A stretch of 64,000 nt of DNA from Cruoricaptor ignavus (GCF_900141665.1 NZ_FQYI01000011.1:1-64000), one strand, 5' to 3'. Positions 7,634 through 14,772 are shown, numbered from the stretch's first letter. Program-made: numbers and translations. Notes: generated by a model from the letters alone, not told the origin.

Positions 7634-7663
7634 AAAAAAAAAGCCCTCCATATCGGAAGGCCT
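7634..7663 (-). terminator. Rho-independent terminator of the MARQ/DUF5675 operon
   Basis: On the minus strand, AGGCCTTCC (7663-7655) pairs with GGAGGGCTT (7649-7641) over 9 positions including two G-U pairs, loop of 5, followed by a run of T (plus-strand A at 7634-7642). It lies just past the last gene of the minus-strand cassette. Confidence 0.85.
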
Positions 7664-7681
7664 AAAAATGTTCCCTAAAAG

Positions 7682-7864
7682 TCACCACAACTTATACCTG
7701 GAACAAAGATTTTTAAAAAATTTTATCATTATCCGCCACAAAACCGTTGCGGTAAAACTGCATATTCCGCCCAGCGAAGCCAAAACCGCGGTTTTTATTA
7801 TATCCTCGCTGTTTATGTTTACAAAGATAGTTAAAAGTGCGCCAAACGCTGTGCTTATTTTCAT
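7682..7864 (-). CDS. Small single-span membrane protein of the phage-like cassette
   Basis: A 60-residue protein with one or two hydrophobic stretches (ISTAFGALLTIFV and TAVLASLGGICSFTATVLW) and a basic, aromatic C-terminus (KFFKNLCSRYKLW). The start at 7864 (MKISTAFG) is preferred. The longer frame from 7987 begins with Lys/Arg/Gln-rich residues that are only a translation of the heptamer repeat. It is the last gene before the terminator at 7634-7663 and follows the holin-like gene. A second holin or spanin-like role is possible but unproven. Confidence 0.55.
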   Translation of the reverse strand: MKISTAFGALLTIFVNINSEDIIKTAVLASLGGICSFTATVLWRIMIKFFKNLCSRYKLW

Positions 7865-7878
7865 TGAATTATCCACAA

Positions 7879-7990
7879 CCTCTCTTGTTTCTTGGCTCTT
7901 TTGCCTTTTCCTTTTTACTTGGCTCTTGGCATTTTTGCTTTTTGCCTTTTGCCTTTTGCCTTTTTCCTTTTTACTTGGCTCTTGCATTTT
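7879..7990. repeat. Heptamer microsatellite block
   Basis: Built of the words TTTGCCT/GCCTTTT, CTTGGCT and TTTACTT in tandem, between the holin-like gene and the last gene of the cassette. The same words recur at about 7054-7098, 8634-8704, 49827-49862, 50354-50378 and 51541-51580. Confidence 0.75.
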
Positions 7991-7993
7991 TGC

Positions 7994-8209
7994 CTACTCA
8001 TCTTCATATACTGCCGCCTGGCTTACAGCGGATGCAATGCCACCGGCAACAGCCAGATATCCAGCTATTTTAACTATTAACGCTGGAAGTCCAATTTCTG
8101 CAGATAAAACTACACTCCCAGCTGCAGTAAGCCCAAGTCCAATATTTCGCAAACGCTTGAAAAATTTTGGTGTCGGCTCTTTCAGCCGTTCAATTAAATT
8201 TGCTTTCAT
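7994..8209 (-). CDS. Holin-like small membrane protein
   Basis: A 71-residue protein. It starts KANLIERLKEPTPKFFKRLR, a basic amphipathic segment, then has two Ala/Gly/Leu-rich hydrophobic stretches (NIGLGLTAAGSVVLSAEIG and LIVKIAGYLAVAGGIASAVS) and a short acidic end. Small proteins of this build sit beside DUF5675 genes in Bacteroidota prophages and phage-derived islands, where they are presumed holins. The ATG overlaps the DUF5675 stop codon by 4 bases (8206-8209), so the pair is translationally coupled. Function is inferred from build and context. Confidence 0.7.
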   Translation of the reverse strand: MKANLIERLKEPTPKFFKRLRNIGLGLTAAGSVVLSAEIGLPALIVKIAGYLAVAGGIASAVSQAAVYEDE

Positions 8210-8619
8210 CGCGCTTTCCTTATCGTTAAAATCACATCTTTTTTGGCTTCCAGCAGCGGAAAAACCATCTTTTTCACCTTCTCGTTGGCAACGCGGGATC
8301 GTAGTCCCACGCCTTCACCAACAAGTTCAGAAACCGGCGCTATGCAGCCGTGCAGTTCCTTTAAGGCATTATTTGCAGGATGAAACAAAATAAGAGCCCT
8401 GCCTGGAACATCACTCACCAGCAAATGGTAACCTCTTTTTTCGGTATATCGCTTTTTTAAACGATAACTTCCTTCCGGAATGCAGGATTTGCCACGCATA
8501 TTGTCACGCCACGGCAACTCAATCGTTTTGCAGATTTCTTCCGCTGATAAATACAGCGTTCCGTTCGTTCCGCCTTTATAATACCGCCGCTCTAAAATAA
8601 GTTCCATATCCCGCACCAT
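8206..8619 (-). CDS. DUF5675 family protein, phage-associated
   Basis: A 137-residue protein (or 133 if it starts at MELILER, 8607). It follows the DUF5675 pattern: a TNGTLYL strand, ICKTIELPWRDN, the CIPEGSYRLKKR turn, LILFHPANN with a conserved His, and HGCIAPV. The H-x-x-N and GCI elements resemble the catalytic architecture of L,D-transpeptidase-like folds, but no function has been shown for the family. DUF5675 is common in Bacteroidota phages next to holins. Here it is second in a minus-strand operon between the MARQ-type protein and the holin-like protein, suggesting a lysis or release module. Confidence 0.8.
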   Translation of the reverse strand: MVRDMELILERRYYKGGTNGTLYLSAEEICKTIELPWRDNMRGKSCIPEGSYRLKKRYTEKRGYHLLVSDVPGRALILFHPANNALKELHGCIAPVSELVGEGVGLRSRVANEKVKKMVFPLLEAKKDVILTIRKAR

Positions 8620-8633
8620 TATTTCCAGCCCTT

Positions 8634-8704
8634 TTGCCTTTTGCCTTTTGCCTTTTGCCTTTTGCCTTTTTACTTTTTACTTTTTCCTTGGCTCTTGGCT
8701 CTTT
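8634..8704. repeat. Heptamer microsatellite block
   Basis: At least five tandem TTTGCCT units followed by TTTACTT and CTTGGCT units. The block fills the whole gap between the DUF5675 gene and the MARQ-type gene. Confidence 0.8.
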
Positions 8705-9454
8705 CTACACCACCTCAACAATCTGCAAACTGTTAAATGCACCGTTTTTTAGTGGGTACATCTCATTGTTCACCTCTTGCAGGAATTCCACGCCAAGCAC
8801 CAGGAAGGCAGTATTTGGCGTTCCTGCAGGTAAAGTCAAATCCAGGTTAAGCCCCTGCACAGTAGAAGCTTCCCACGGCATTATCGCAGTTTCCTGGGAG
8901 GATACCTCATAAGTTTCTTCATCAAAATCCACCGCTGCAGCTGCCGCCAGGATTCGGAAGTGCGTAGTTCCGCCCGGTGCGTTCACCATCGTAGTAGGAG
9001 AGAAGTCAGGGATGCTTACAGAAGCAGTTCCTGCCGCTTTATCCAGTGCTTTATTCCACGGCATATAAAGCGTAGTCCCCAATTTACCGTTAATATTGAA
9101 GTCAAAACCAATCAAAATTTTAGGATCGCCATCCTTCACCGTTCTTTCGCCTCTTGGGTTGGTCGTGTCCGCCTGGATTACCGTTACCATATCCTTTGTT
9201 AATCGGCTCACCATTCGGGAATCGCTTGCCTTCTGCAATTGCGGCCTGATGGAATTCCTCAGAGCCTTACCAGCTTTTCCTGCACGGCCAAATTCATTTC
9301 CGTTCTCTCTCGTTCTTTGAAACTTCGGGTCATTTTTAATCCTTTCCGCGGAAACGCCACCTTTTTCTCTTGCCAAATAACCATCCTGGGATTTGTAGAA
9401 GGTAATATCTCCAATCGTCCCATCCAGCTTGATAATACTTTTTTGTCTTGCCAT
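8705..9454 (-). CDS. MARQ-type 249-aa protein of unknown function
   Basis: A 249-residue soluble protein with no signal peptide or membrane helix. The N-terminal third is a strongly patterned block: KLDGTIGDITFYKSQDGYLA, then EKGGVSAERIKNDPKFQRTR, then EFGRAGKAGKALR. Proteins with this opening are, from memory, frequent in Flavobacteriia beside DUF5675 and holin-like genes, but I know of no assigned function. The opening recalls DUF6266 proteins without being one clearly. Residues 120-249 are beta-rich and look like one or two Ig/jelly-roll-like domains. It is first in the cassette operon, preceded by an A-rich leader (CATTAAAAAAACTTAAAAAA). A structural or exported particle component is one reading. 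Confidence 0.65.
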   Translation of the reverse strand: MARQKSIIKLDGTIGDITFYKSQDGYLAREKGGVSAERIKNDPKFQRTRENGNEFGRAGKAGKALRNSIRPQLQKASDSRMVSRLTKDMVTVIQADTTNPRGERTVKDGDPKILIGFDFNINGKLGTTLYMPWNKALDKAAGTASVSIPDFSPTTMVNAPGGTTHFRILAAAAAVDFDEETYEVSSQETAIMPWEASTVQGLNLDLTLPAGTPNTAFLVLGVEFLQEVNNEMYPLKNGAFNSLQIVEVV

Positions 9455-9577
9455 TTTTTTAAGTTTTTTTAATGTTAAAATTCATCGGGATTCTGCGCCC
9501 AATCCCAAACACACTGTGATACCACACCGCAAAATTTCAAATAATATCAACGCCAGCCACCACAGCACCGCCGCACA

Positions 9578-9598
9578 CGGCAGAAAATGCCGTTTTTT
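9578..9598 (+). terminator. Short terminator-like hairpin
   Basis: CGGCA (9578-9582) / TGCCG (9588-9592) with loop GAAAA and six T after it. It points on the plus strand in a region where the nearest upstream gene is on the minus strand, so it could end an antisense transcript. The stem is only 5 bp. Confidence 0.4.
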
Positions 9599-9634
9599 CC
9601 GCATTATATCCTATCGCCCTCTATTGCATAGGTT

Positions 9635-9642
9635 TACCTTTG
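9635..9642 (+). promoter_or_regulatory. Bacteroidota -7 promoter element
   Basis: TACCTTTG matches TAnnTTTG and lies 64 bases before the ATG of the small regulator at 9707. Between them lie repeated GTATAG/GTATGG words (9671-9700) that could be operators. Confidence 0.45.
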
Positions 9643-9706
9643 TAATGCCTTATAATCCACCCCTATATAAAGTATAGCCTAAGTATGGATAGTGTATAGT
9701 ATTAAT

Positions 9707-9898
9707 ATGAAAAGAATGTGCATTTACCCAAAGGACATTATGCAAATCACTGGCAGAAGTGAGCGATACAGCCGCGAATTATTGCAGAAAATCCGCACGG
9801 ATTTAGGCAAGAATGAGCATCAGTTTATAAGTGTCCGGGAGTTCTGCAGTTGGGCAGGCCTCAATTACGAAGAAGTTCGCCAAATTCTTAAAAATTAA
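9707..9898 (+). CDS. Small predicted DNA-binding protein
   Basis: A 63-residue protein: MKRMCIYPKDIMQITGRSER, then YSRELLQKIRTDLGK, then FISVREFCSWAGLNYEEVRQ. Small Bacteroidota proteins with this KDIMxITGxSERxSR opening look like a truncated helix-turn-helix of the excisionase/MerR kind, but I know no characterised member. The start at 9707 is preferred over 9692 because the extra residues (MYSIN) are encoded by the upstream repeat. It diverges from the MARQ cassette (start 9454), and repeated GTATAG-like words lie just upstream. It may control the cassette and itself. Confidence 0.65.
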   Translation: MKRMCIYPKDIMQITGRSERYSRELLQKIRTDLGKNEHQFISVREFCSWAGLNYEEVRQILKN

Positions 9899-9934
9899 CC
9901 TGTTCAAAATTCATACAGGTATCAGTTTATTTAT

Positions 9935-9942
9935 TACCTTTG
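9935..9942 (+). promoter_or_regulatory. Bacteroidota -7 promoter element
   Basis: TACCTTTG, a full match to TAnnTTTG, opens the stretch that ends in the terminator at 10092-10130. No reading frame lies between them. Confidence 0.5.
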
Positions 9943-9946
9943 TCGC

Positions 9947-10130
9947 ATCTGCTGACGAAAAAATTCAGAAAGTGGAAAAGGTTACCGATTCGGATACCTG
10001 TTTTGTTTAACTTAAAGCAACTGTTAATATTACTGATTTAATGGGGTGGTGGCATCTTCCTGGAGAAACCACAAGAAATTAAACGGGAAAGACGCTGGTA
10101 AATTACTATATTTATCAGCGTTTATTTTTT
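9947..10130 (+). ncRNA. Candidate non-coding RNA or der leader
   Basis: About 180 bases between a -7 promoter element (9935-9942) and a strong terminator (10092-10130), with no open reading frame of note. Two internal hairpins are visible. AGGT..CCG (about 9979-9986) faces CGG..ACCT (about 9991-9999). GTGGT (about 10047-10051) faces ACCAC (about 10067-10071). It ends 11 bases before the der start codon. It could be a free small RNA (6S-Flavo or Flavo-1 class should be tested) or an attenuating leader of der. No known class was recognised by eye. Confidence 0.45.
10092..10130 (+). terminator. Strong Rho-independent terminator before der
   Basis: ACGCTGGTAAAT (10092-10103) pairs over 12 positions (one G-U) with ATTTATCAGCGT (10110-10121), then TTATTTTTT. 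It is on the same strand as der and only 11 bases upstream of its ATG. Confidence 0.85.
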
Positions 10131-10140
10131 ACTGAAACTT

Positions 10141-11448
10141 ATGAGCAATATTGTGGCAATTGTCGGCCGGCCGAATGTCGGGAAATCTACCCTGTTCAAC
10201 AGACTGCTGGAAAGGCGGGAAGCCATTGTGGACAGCACTTCTGGTGTGACGAGAGACCGGCATTACGGAAAATCCGACTGGAACGGCGTGGAGTTTACCG
10301 TGATTGATACCGGTGGCTACGAAGTGAATACGGGTGATATTTTTCAGGAGGAAATCGATAAGCAGGTGGAGCTTGCTGTGGATGAGGCCACATCCATCAT
10401 CTTCCTCGTAAATGTGGAGGAAGGCCTTACCGAAACCGATAAGGAAATGTTCCGGATGCTGCGGCAGAGCGGAAAACCCTTCTATACCGTGGTGAACAAA
10501 GTAGATTCCGCCAAGGAAGAATTGCCTGCCACGGAATTTTATCAGCTGGGCATCGAAAAATATTATACCATTTCTTCCGCCACAGGTTCTGGAACCGGAG
10601 AACTGCTGGACGATATTGTGAAGGATTTCCCGACCACAGATTACACCGATCCGTTCGAAGGCCTGCCAAGAATCACGATAGCAGGCAGACCGAATGTCGG
10701 GAAATCTACCCTGACCAACGCTTTGCTGGATGCGGAAAGAAACATCGTAACGGATATTGCCGGCACAACGAGGGATTCCATCGAAACGCTTTACAACAAG
10801 TTCGGCCACGAATTTGTGCTGGTGGATACTGCGGGAATGCGCCGCAAAGCCAGGGTGAAGGAGGACCTGGAATTCTACTCCGTGATGCGCAGTGTGAGGG
10901 CGATCGAGCATTCTGATGTGGTGATAATAATGGTGGATGCCACGCAAGGCTGGGAAAGCCAGGATATGAATATTTTCGGCATTGCGCAACGCAACAGAAA
11001 GGGCATCGTAATCCTGGTGAACAAATGGGATCTGGTGGAAAAGGAAACCAATACGATGCGCGATTTTGAGAAAGGCATCCGCGAAAAACTCGGGCAGTTT
11101 CAGGACATCCCGATACTTTTCGTGTCGGCAAAAAACAAGCAGCGCATCCTGAAAGCCGTGGAAACGGCAATGGAAGTTTACGAAAACCGCAGCAAAAAAA
11201 TCAAAACATCCCAGCTGAACGAGGTGATGCTGCCAATATTTGAGGAAAATCCACCACCAGCTTTGAAGGGCAAATACATCAAAATAAAATATTGCGTGCA
11301 GCTGGGAACGCCATCGCCACAGTTTGTATTTTTCTGCAACCTGCCGCAGTATGTGAAGGAGCCTTATAAACGCTTCACGGAGAATCAGCTGCGGAAAAAT
11401 TTTGGCTTCACCGGAGTTCCGCTTGAGGTGTATTTCAGGCAGAAATAA
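10141..11448 (+). CDS. der: Ribosome assembly GTPase Der (EngA)
   Basis: Double-GTPase needed for maturation of the 50S ribosomal subunit, 435 residues, normal length. Two G domains are visible, each with the GRPNVGKSTL P-loop (about residues 8 and 181). Switch regions (DTGGY, DTAGM) and NKVD / NKWD specificity motifs follow, and the C-terminal KH-like domain ends in FTGVPLEVYFRQK. The upp gene follows after 11 bases, so they may share an mRNA. Transcription reaching der must read through the terminator at 10092-10130 or start after it. Confidence 0.97.
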   Translation: MSNIVAIVGRPNVGKSTLFNRLLERREAIVDSTSGVTRDRHYGKSDWNGVEFTVIDTGGYEVNTGDIFQEEIDKQVELAVDEATSIIFLVNVEEGLTETDKEMFRMLRQSGKPFYTVVNKVDSAKEELPATEFYQLGIEKYYTISSATGSGTGELLDDIVKDFPTTDYTDPFEGLPRITIAGRPNVGKSTLTNALLDAERNIVTDIAGTTRDSIETLYNKFGHEFVLVDTAGMRRKARVKEDLEFYSVMRSVRAIEHSDVVIIMVDATQGWESQDMNIFGIAQRNRKGIVILVNKWDLVEKETNTMRDFEKGIREKLGQFQDIPILFVSAKNKQRILKAVETAMEVYENRSKKIKTSQLNEVMLPIFEENPPPALKGKYIKIKYCVQLGTPSPQFVFFCNLPQYVKEPYKRFTENQLRKNFGFTGVPLEVYFRQK

Positions 11449-11459
11449 AATTGAAAAGT

Positions 11460-12107
11460 ATGACCATCCTTTCCCAAAATTTTTCGCTGGTAAATTCCTG
11501 GGTGAACGAACTACGTGATGTGGGCGTGCAGCAAGACAGACTTCGCTTCCGCAGAAATCTAGAACGCATCGGCGAAGTTGCGGCCTACGAAATTTCTAAA
11601 ACGCTGGATTTTTCGGAAAAGAAGATCCAGACGCCTTTGGACAAAATCACGGTGAAGGAAATCGCAGTGCAGCCTGTGATCGTCACTATTCTTCGTGCTG
11701 GTGTACCGCTGTTTCAGGGCGTACTGAATTATTTCGACAAAGCGGATTGCGGTTTTGTGGCGGCATACCGAAAGCACGATGCCAACGATTATTTCTCCAT
11801 CAAGCAGGATTATCTCACCTGCCCGAATATTGACGGCAGGCCTCTAATCGTTGCCGATCCAATGTTGGCAACAGGTGCAAGCTTAATCGAAGCGCTGAAG
11901 GATTTGCTCAATCACGGTACGCCGTCGCAAATTCACATCGTGGCGGCAATTGCAGCGCAGCAGGGTGTGGATGCATTGCAGGAAGCCTTTCCAAAGGCCA
12001 AGCTTTGGATAGGTGCATTAGACCAAAACCTGACGGCGAAAGGCTACATCACGCCTGGCCTTGGCGATGCCGGCGATTTATCTTTCGGAGAAAAACTACA
12101 GCGCTAA
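11460..12107 (+). CDS. upp: Uracil phosphoribosyltransferase
   Basis: Pyrimidine salvage enzyme converting uracil and PRPP to UMP, 215 residues. The PRPP-binding signature is VADPMLATGASLIEAL; the uracil-binding end reads YITPGLGDAGDLSFG. The start is set at ATG 11460 (MTILSQNFSLVNSWV) rather than the upstream TTG at 11451. It follows der closely and converges with comF, whose stop overlaps by 4 bases. Confidence 0.95.
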   Translation: MTILSQNFSLVNSWVNELRDVGVQQDRLRFRRNLERIGEVAAYEISKTLDFSEKKIQTPLDKITVKEIAVQPVIVTILRAGVPLFQGVLNYFDKADCGFVAAYRKHDANDYFSIKQDYLTCPNIDGRPLIVADPMLATGASLIEALKDLLNHGTPSQIHIVAAIAAQQGVDALQEAFPKAKLWIGALDQNLTAKGYITPGLGDAGDLSFGEKLQR

Positions 12108-12754
12108 TCCATTGCCATTACCAAAACGCTCACCCTGTTGCCCTCTGATTTCAGGAATTCCCACGCAATGCTTGCCATCGTATTGCCCGTGGTGAATACA
12201 TCATCTACAACCATAATGTGCTGATTTTCAATTGTTTTGGTGAGGCTAAAAAGGTTTTGTGTTTTAAATCTCTCGTCAAATTTACTTGTGGCTTGGGATT
12301 TTTTGTGGATGTTTCTTTTCAGCAAATTTTTATCGTGCGGAATTTTCCATTTTTCCGACAAAGCATCCGCAAAAAGATGCAGCTGATTGTAGCCACGCTG
12401 GCGGAGTTTTTTAGGATGAAGTGGCACCGATGCTATCAGCTGCGGTTTATCGTCATCAAAAACAATTCGCTCGGCAACGCGCTCGGCAAGCATTTTACCA
12501 AGAATTTCGCGCTGCCTGTATTTCAGGCTGTGGATGAGTTCGCGGCTCAATCCTTCCTTGCCGAAATGCATTAGCGCGAAGGCTTTTTCGGTAGGGAAGA
12601 GCATCCGGCATTTTTGTGCCAGCGGATTTTTACCGTCGAAATTCCAGTGGGTGTAATGGATTTGCGCTTCGCAGGCTTCGCAAACCGGCATTGCAGCAGG
12701 GATGATGCGGTTGCAATGCAGGCAGCGGTTCGGTAGCAGCAAATCGAGAAGCAT
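12104..12754 (-). CDS. comF: ComF-family phosphoribosyltransferase-like protein
   Basis: A 216-residue ComF/GntX-type protein implicated in DNA uptake or use of imported DNA. The N-terminal zinc finger is visible as CLHCNRIIP...CEACE (about residues 16-32). The C-terminal phosphoribosyltransferase domain has HPKKLRQRGYNQ and the PRPP-loop MVVDDVFTTGNTMASI. It is a single gene convergent with upp and divergent from queD. The exact role in this lineage is not shown. Confidence 0.9.
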   Translation of the reverse strand: MLLDLLLPNRCLHCNRIIPAAMPVCEACEAQIHYTHWNFDGKNPLAQKCRMLFPTEKAFALMHFGKEGLSRELIHSLKYRQREILGKMLAERVAERIVFDDDKPQLIASVPLHPKKLRQRGYNQLHLFADALSEKWKIPHDKNLLKRNIHKKSQATSKFDERFKTQNLFSLTKTIENQHIMVVDDVFTTGNTMASIAWEFLKSEGNRVSVLVMAMD

Positions 12755-12857
12755 ATTCTTGAGCTAGGTTTTGGCTTTAATTGATGAGCGAAATTTATCA
12801 AAAAATTTTATAGAAATTTTATTGATTTCCATTTCTCCGCGTTTCCCATTATCATCG

Positions 12858-12865
12858 TAAATTTG
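12858..12865 (+). promoter_or_regulatory. -7 promoter element 4 bases before queD
   Basis: TAAATTTG, a full match, followed by CGGG and then ATG at 12870. The spacing predicts transcription starting at or next to the start codon. Confidence 0.65.
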
Positions 12866-12869
12866 CGGG

Positions 12870-13313
12870 ATGATACGCGTTACCAAAATTTTTTCCTTCG
12901 AAACTGCACACATCCTTTTTAATTACGACGGCAAGTGCAAAAATATGCATGGCCATTCCTACAAGCTTTTCGTGACCGTGAAAGGTGAGCCGATACAGGA
13001 TTTAGACCACCCGAAAAACGGTATGGTGGTGGATTTTGCCGACATTAAATCCATCGTGGATGAGCACATCGTAAAGGTATGGGACCACGCCGTTCTGCTG
13101 AATGCACAATCGCCGCACAAAGATTTGGGCAAAAACCTGGAAGAGCAGGGGCACCGCGTGATCTACTGCAACTTTCAGCCAACCTGTGAAAATATGCTGT
13201 ATGCCATCGCTGCTATTTTGCGGCGGAATTTGCCGGAAACCGTGCAGCTTGCCTACCTGAAGCTTCACGAGACGGAAAATTCCTACGGAGAATGGTTTGC
13301 AGAAGAAAATTGA
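12870..13313 (+). CDS. queD: 6-carboxytetrahydropterin synthase (QueD/PTPS family)
   Basis: A 147-residue enzyme of the 6-pyruvoyl-tetrahydropterin synthase fold, most likely making 6-carboxytetrahydropterin for queuosine synthesis. Zinc ligands His14, His27 and His29 are in place, and the catalytic Cys23 sits in the Cx3HxH motif (CKNMHGH) typical of QueD. The region VDFADIKSIVDEHIVKVWDH also matches. The lpxH-like gene begins 1 base after the stop, so they are cotranscribed. The mRNA is predicted leaderless. Confidence 0.92.
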   Translation: MIRVTKIFSFETAHILFNYDGKCKNMHGHSYKLFVTVKGEPIQDLDHPKNGMVVDFADIKSIVDEHIVKVWDHAVLLNAQSPHKDLGKNLEEQGHRVIYCNFQPTCENMLYAIAAILRRNLPETVQLAYLKLHETENSYGEWFAEEN

Positions 13314-13314
13314 A

Positions 13315-14085
13315 ATGAAACGCATTGATTTACAGCCTGGTAAGAAAATTTACTTCTGTTCCGATCAGCATTTTGGAGCGCCGGATTTTCAGTCGAGCAA
13401 AAAGCGGGAAGCAAAGTTCGTACGCTGGCTGGAAATGATAAAGCCAGATGCCCAGGCGCTATTTCTGCTCGGCGATTTGTTTGATTTCTGGCACGAGTGG
13501 GAAACCGTGGTGCCCAGAGGTTTTGTGCGCGTTCTGGGAAAACTGGCAGAGCTGAAAGACAGCGGCGTAGAAATGTATTTCTTCGTGGGCAACCACGATT
13601 TGTGGATGACGGATTATTTCGAAAAAGAGCTGGGCATCACGGTTTTTTTCGAAAAGCAGGAATTTGAAATCGGCGGGAAAAAATTCCTGATTGCGCACGG
13701 TGATGGATTAGGGCCTGGCGACAAAGGCTACAAAAGGATGAAGAGGCTTTTCACGAATCCCTTGGCACAGCTGGCTTTCCGCTGGATTCACCCGGATATT
13801 TCGGTGAAGATTGCCACGCATCTTTCACAGAAAAACAAGCTGATTTCCGGCGCGGAAGATTTAAAATTTCTCGGCGAAGAGAATGAATTTTTAATACTTT
13901 ACGCCAAAGAAAAACTGAAAACGCAGCACTTCGATTATTTTATTTTCGGCCACCGCCATTTACCGATGGAGCTGGATTTGGACGGCGGAAAGTCCAAATA
14001 CATCAACCTTGGCGACTGGATTTCGTATTTCACTTACGGCGTTTTCACAGATAAATTTGAATTGCTGGAATTTGAGAATGATTAA
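13315..14085 (+). CDS. lpxH: UDP-2,3-diacylglucosamine diphosphatase (LpxH-like)
   Basis: A 256-residue calcineurin-like metallophosphatase, expected to cleave UDP-2,3-diacylglucosamine to lipid X in lipid A synthesis at the inner membrane face. The metal-binding motifs are all present in order: SDQHFGAPD, GDLFDFWHEW, GNHDLWM, HGDGLGPGD and GHRH. The start is set at 13315 (MKRIDLQPGK), 1 base after queD; the longer frame would overlap queD. The stop codon merges with the first of the repeats that surround the next gene. Confidence 0.9.
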   Translation: MKRIDLQPGKKIYFCSDQHFGAPDFQSSKKREAKFVRWLEMIKPDAQALFLLGDLFDFWHEWETVVPRGFVRVLGKLAELKDSGVEMYFFVGNHDLWMTDYFEKELGITVFFEKQEFEIGGKKFLIAHGDGLGPGDKGYKRMKRLFTNPLAQLAFRWIHPDISVKIATHLSQKNKLISGAEDLKFLGEENEFLILYAKEKLKTQHFDYFIFGHRHLPMELDLDGGKSKYINLGDWISYFTYGVFTDKFELLEFEND

Positions 14086-14137
14086 CACGGAGGCACGGAA
14101 TTTTTTTAATGTTGTGAAAAAGACACGGAAACACAGG
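14084..14137. repeat. Left flanking repeats of the GxxExxY gene
   Basis: AACACGGAGGCACGGAATT (14084-14102) and AAGACACGGAAACACAGG (14120-14137). Their reverse complements share the CCGTGxCTCxGTGTT pattern of the repeats on the other side of the gene, so the gene lies between inverted copies. Confidence 0.7.
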
Positions 14138-14165
14138 CCTTTTGATTTAAACAAATTATTGGAAA

Positions 14166-14558
14166 ATGGATTTGCACGAGAATGAAATTTCACAAATAGT
14201 TTTCGATTGCGGGCTTCGTATGCACCGCGAGCTTGGGCCAGGGCTGTTGGAAAGCATTTATGAAGAATGTCTTTTTTATGAGCTGAGCGAAAGCGGTCTG
14301 TTTGTTGAAAGACAAAAAGCGTTGCCCGTGGTTTACAAAGGTAGAACGATGGAACATTTCTATCGTGTGGATTTGCTGTTGAACGGAAAGGTGATTGTCG
14401 AGGTGAAGGCCTGCGATGCATTGCACAATTTGCACTTGGCGCAAGTTCTCACATACTTGAAGCTCAGCAAATGCCGTTTAGGCTTGCTCATCAACTTCAA
14501 TGTCTCGTATTTCAAAACTGGTTACAAAAGGGTAATTCACGGCGATGTAGCGTTATAG
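14166..14558 (+). CDS. GxxExxY protein (PDDEXK_3 family)
   Basis: A 130-residue member of the GxxExxY family, with the name-giving motif GLLESIY in ELGPGLLESIYEE (about residues 20-32). The nuclease-like core is VDLLLNGKVIVEVKA (Asp then Glu-x-Lys), followed by LAQVLTYLKLS and LGLLINF. The family is predicted to be PD-(D/E)XK nucleases, but function is unknown. It stands alone, surrounded on both sides by CCGTGTCTC-type repeats, a setting that suggests it moves as a unit. Confidence 0.9.
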   Translation: MDLHENEISQIVFDCGLRMHRELGPGLLESIYEECLFYELSESGLFVERQKALPVVYKGRTMEHFYRVDLLLNGKVIVEVKACDALHNLHLAQVLTYLKLSKCRLGLLINFNVSYFKTGYKRVIHGDVAL

Positions 14559-14586
14559 AAGCACCGTGATAGGAACTTCTTTACAG

Positions 14587-14754
14587 AATCCCGTGCCTCT
14601 TTGTCAAAGAGATTTTCACCAGAATCCGTGTCTCAGTGTTTTATCGATATAATTGAAAAAAATCCGTGTCTCAGTGTTAGAGAAAAACTCACCAGAATCC
14701 GTGTCTCGGTGTTTTTAACCAAAATAATTGACAAACAATCCGTGTCTCAGTGTT
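14587..14754. repeat. Right flanking repeats of the GxxExxY gene
   Basis: AATCCGTGTCTC(A/G)GTGTT occurs at 14623, 14661, 14696 and 14737, preceded by a related AATCCCGTGCCTC at 14587. Copies 1 and 3 share the prefix TCACCAG, and copies 2 and 4 share ATAATTGA, so a unit of about 73-76 bases has been duplicated. The block runs up to the LuxE-like gene. Confidence 0.85.
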
Positions 14755-14772
14755 AAAGAAAAAAATAAAAAC

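Noticed and set aside
7393-7635. An 80-codon minus-strand frame ending SDGVGSAVKVFLKNTIRRMQ... and an overlapping 81-codon one
   Set aside because: The first half is a Lys-rich translation of a pyrimidine tract and the start lies in the T run of a terminator. It may be a remnant of an ancestral cassette gene but is not supported as a live gene.
7865-7987. A longer N-terminus for the last cassette protein (Lys/Arg/Gln-rich)
   Set aside because: It is only a translation of the heptamer microsatellite.
4636-10130. Complete prophage
   Set aside because: DUF5675 and holin-like genes are present, but there is no integrase, terminase, portal, capsid or tail gene, so a prophage call is not supported.
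10129-10989. A 286-codon minus-strand frame opposite der
   Set aside because: It is the shadow of der; the composition is His/Phe/Arg-rich with no recognisable domain.
14587-14754. CRISPR-like array (four similar 18-base repeats)
   Set aside because: Spacing is irregular (35-41 bases), the spacers are themselves repeated, and no cas genes are present.
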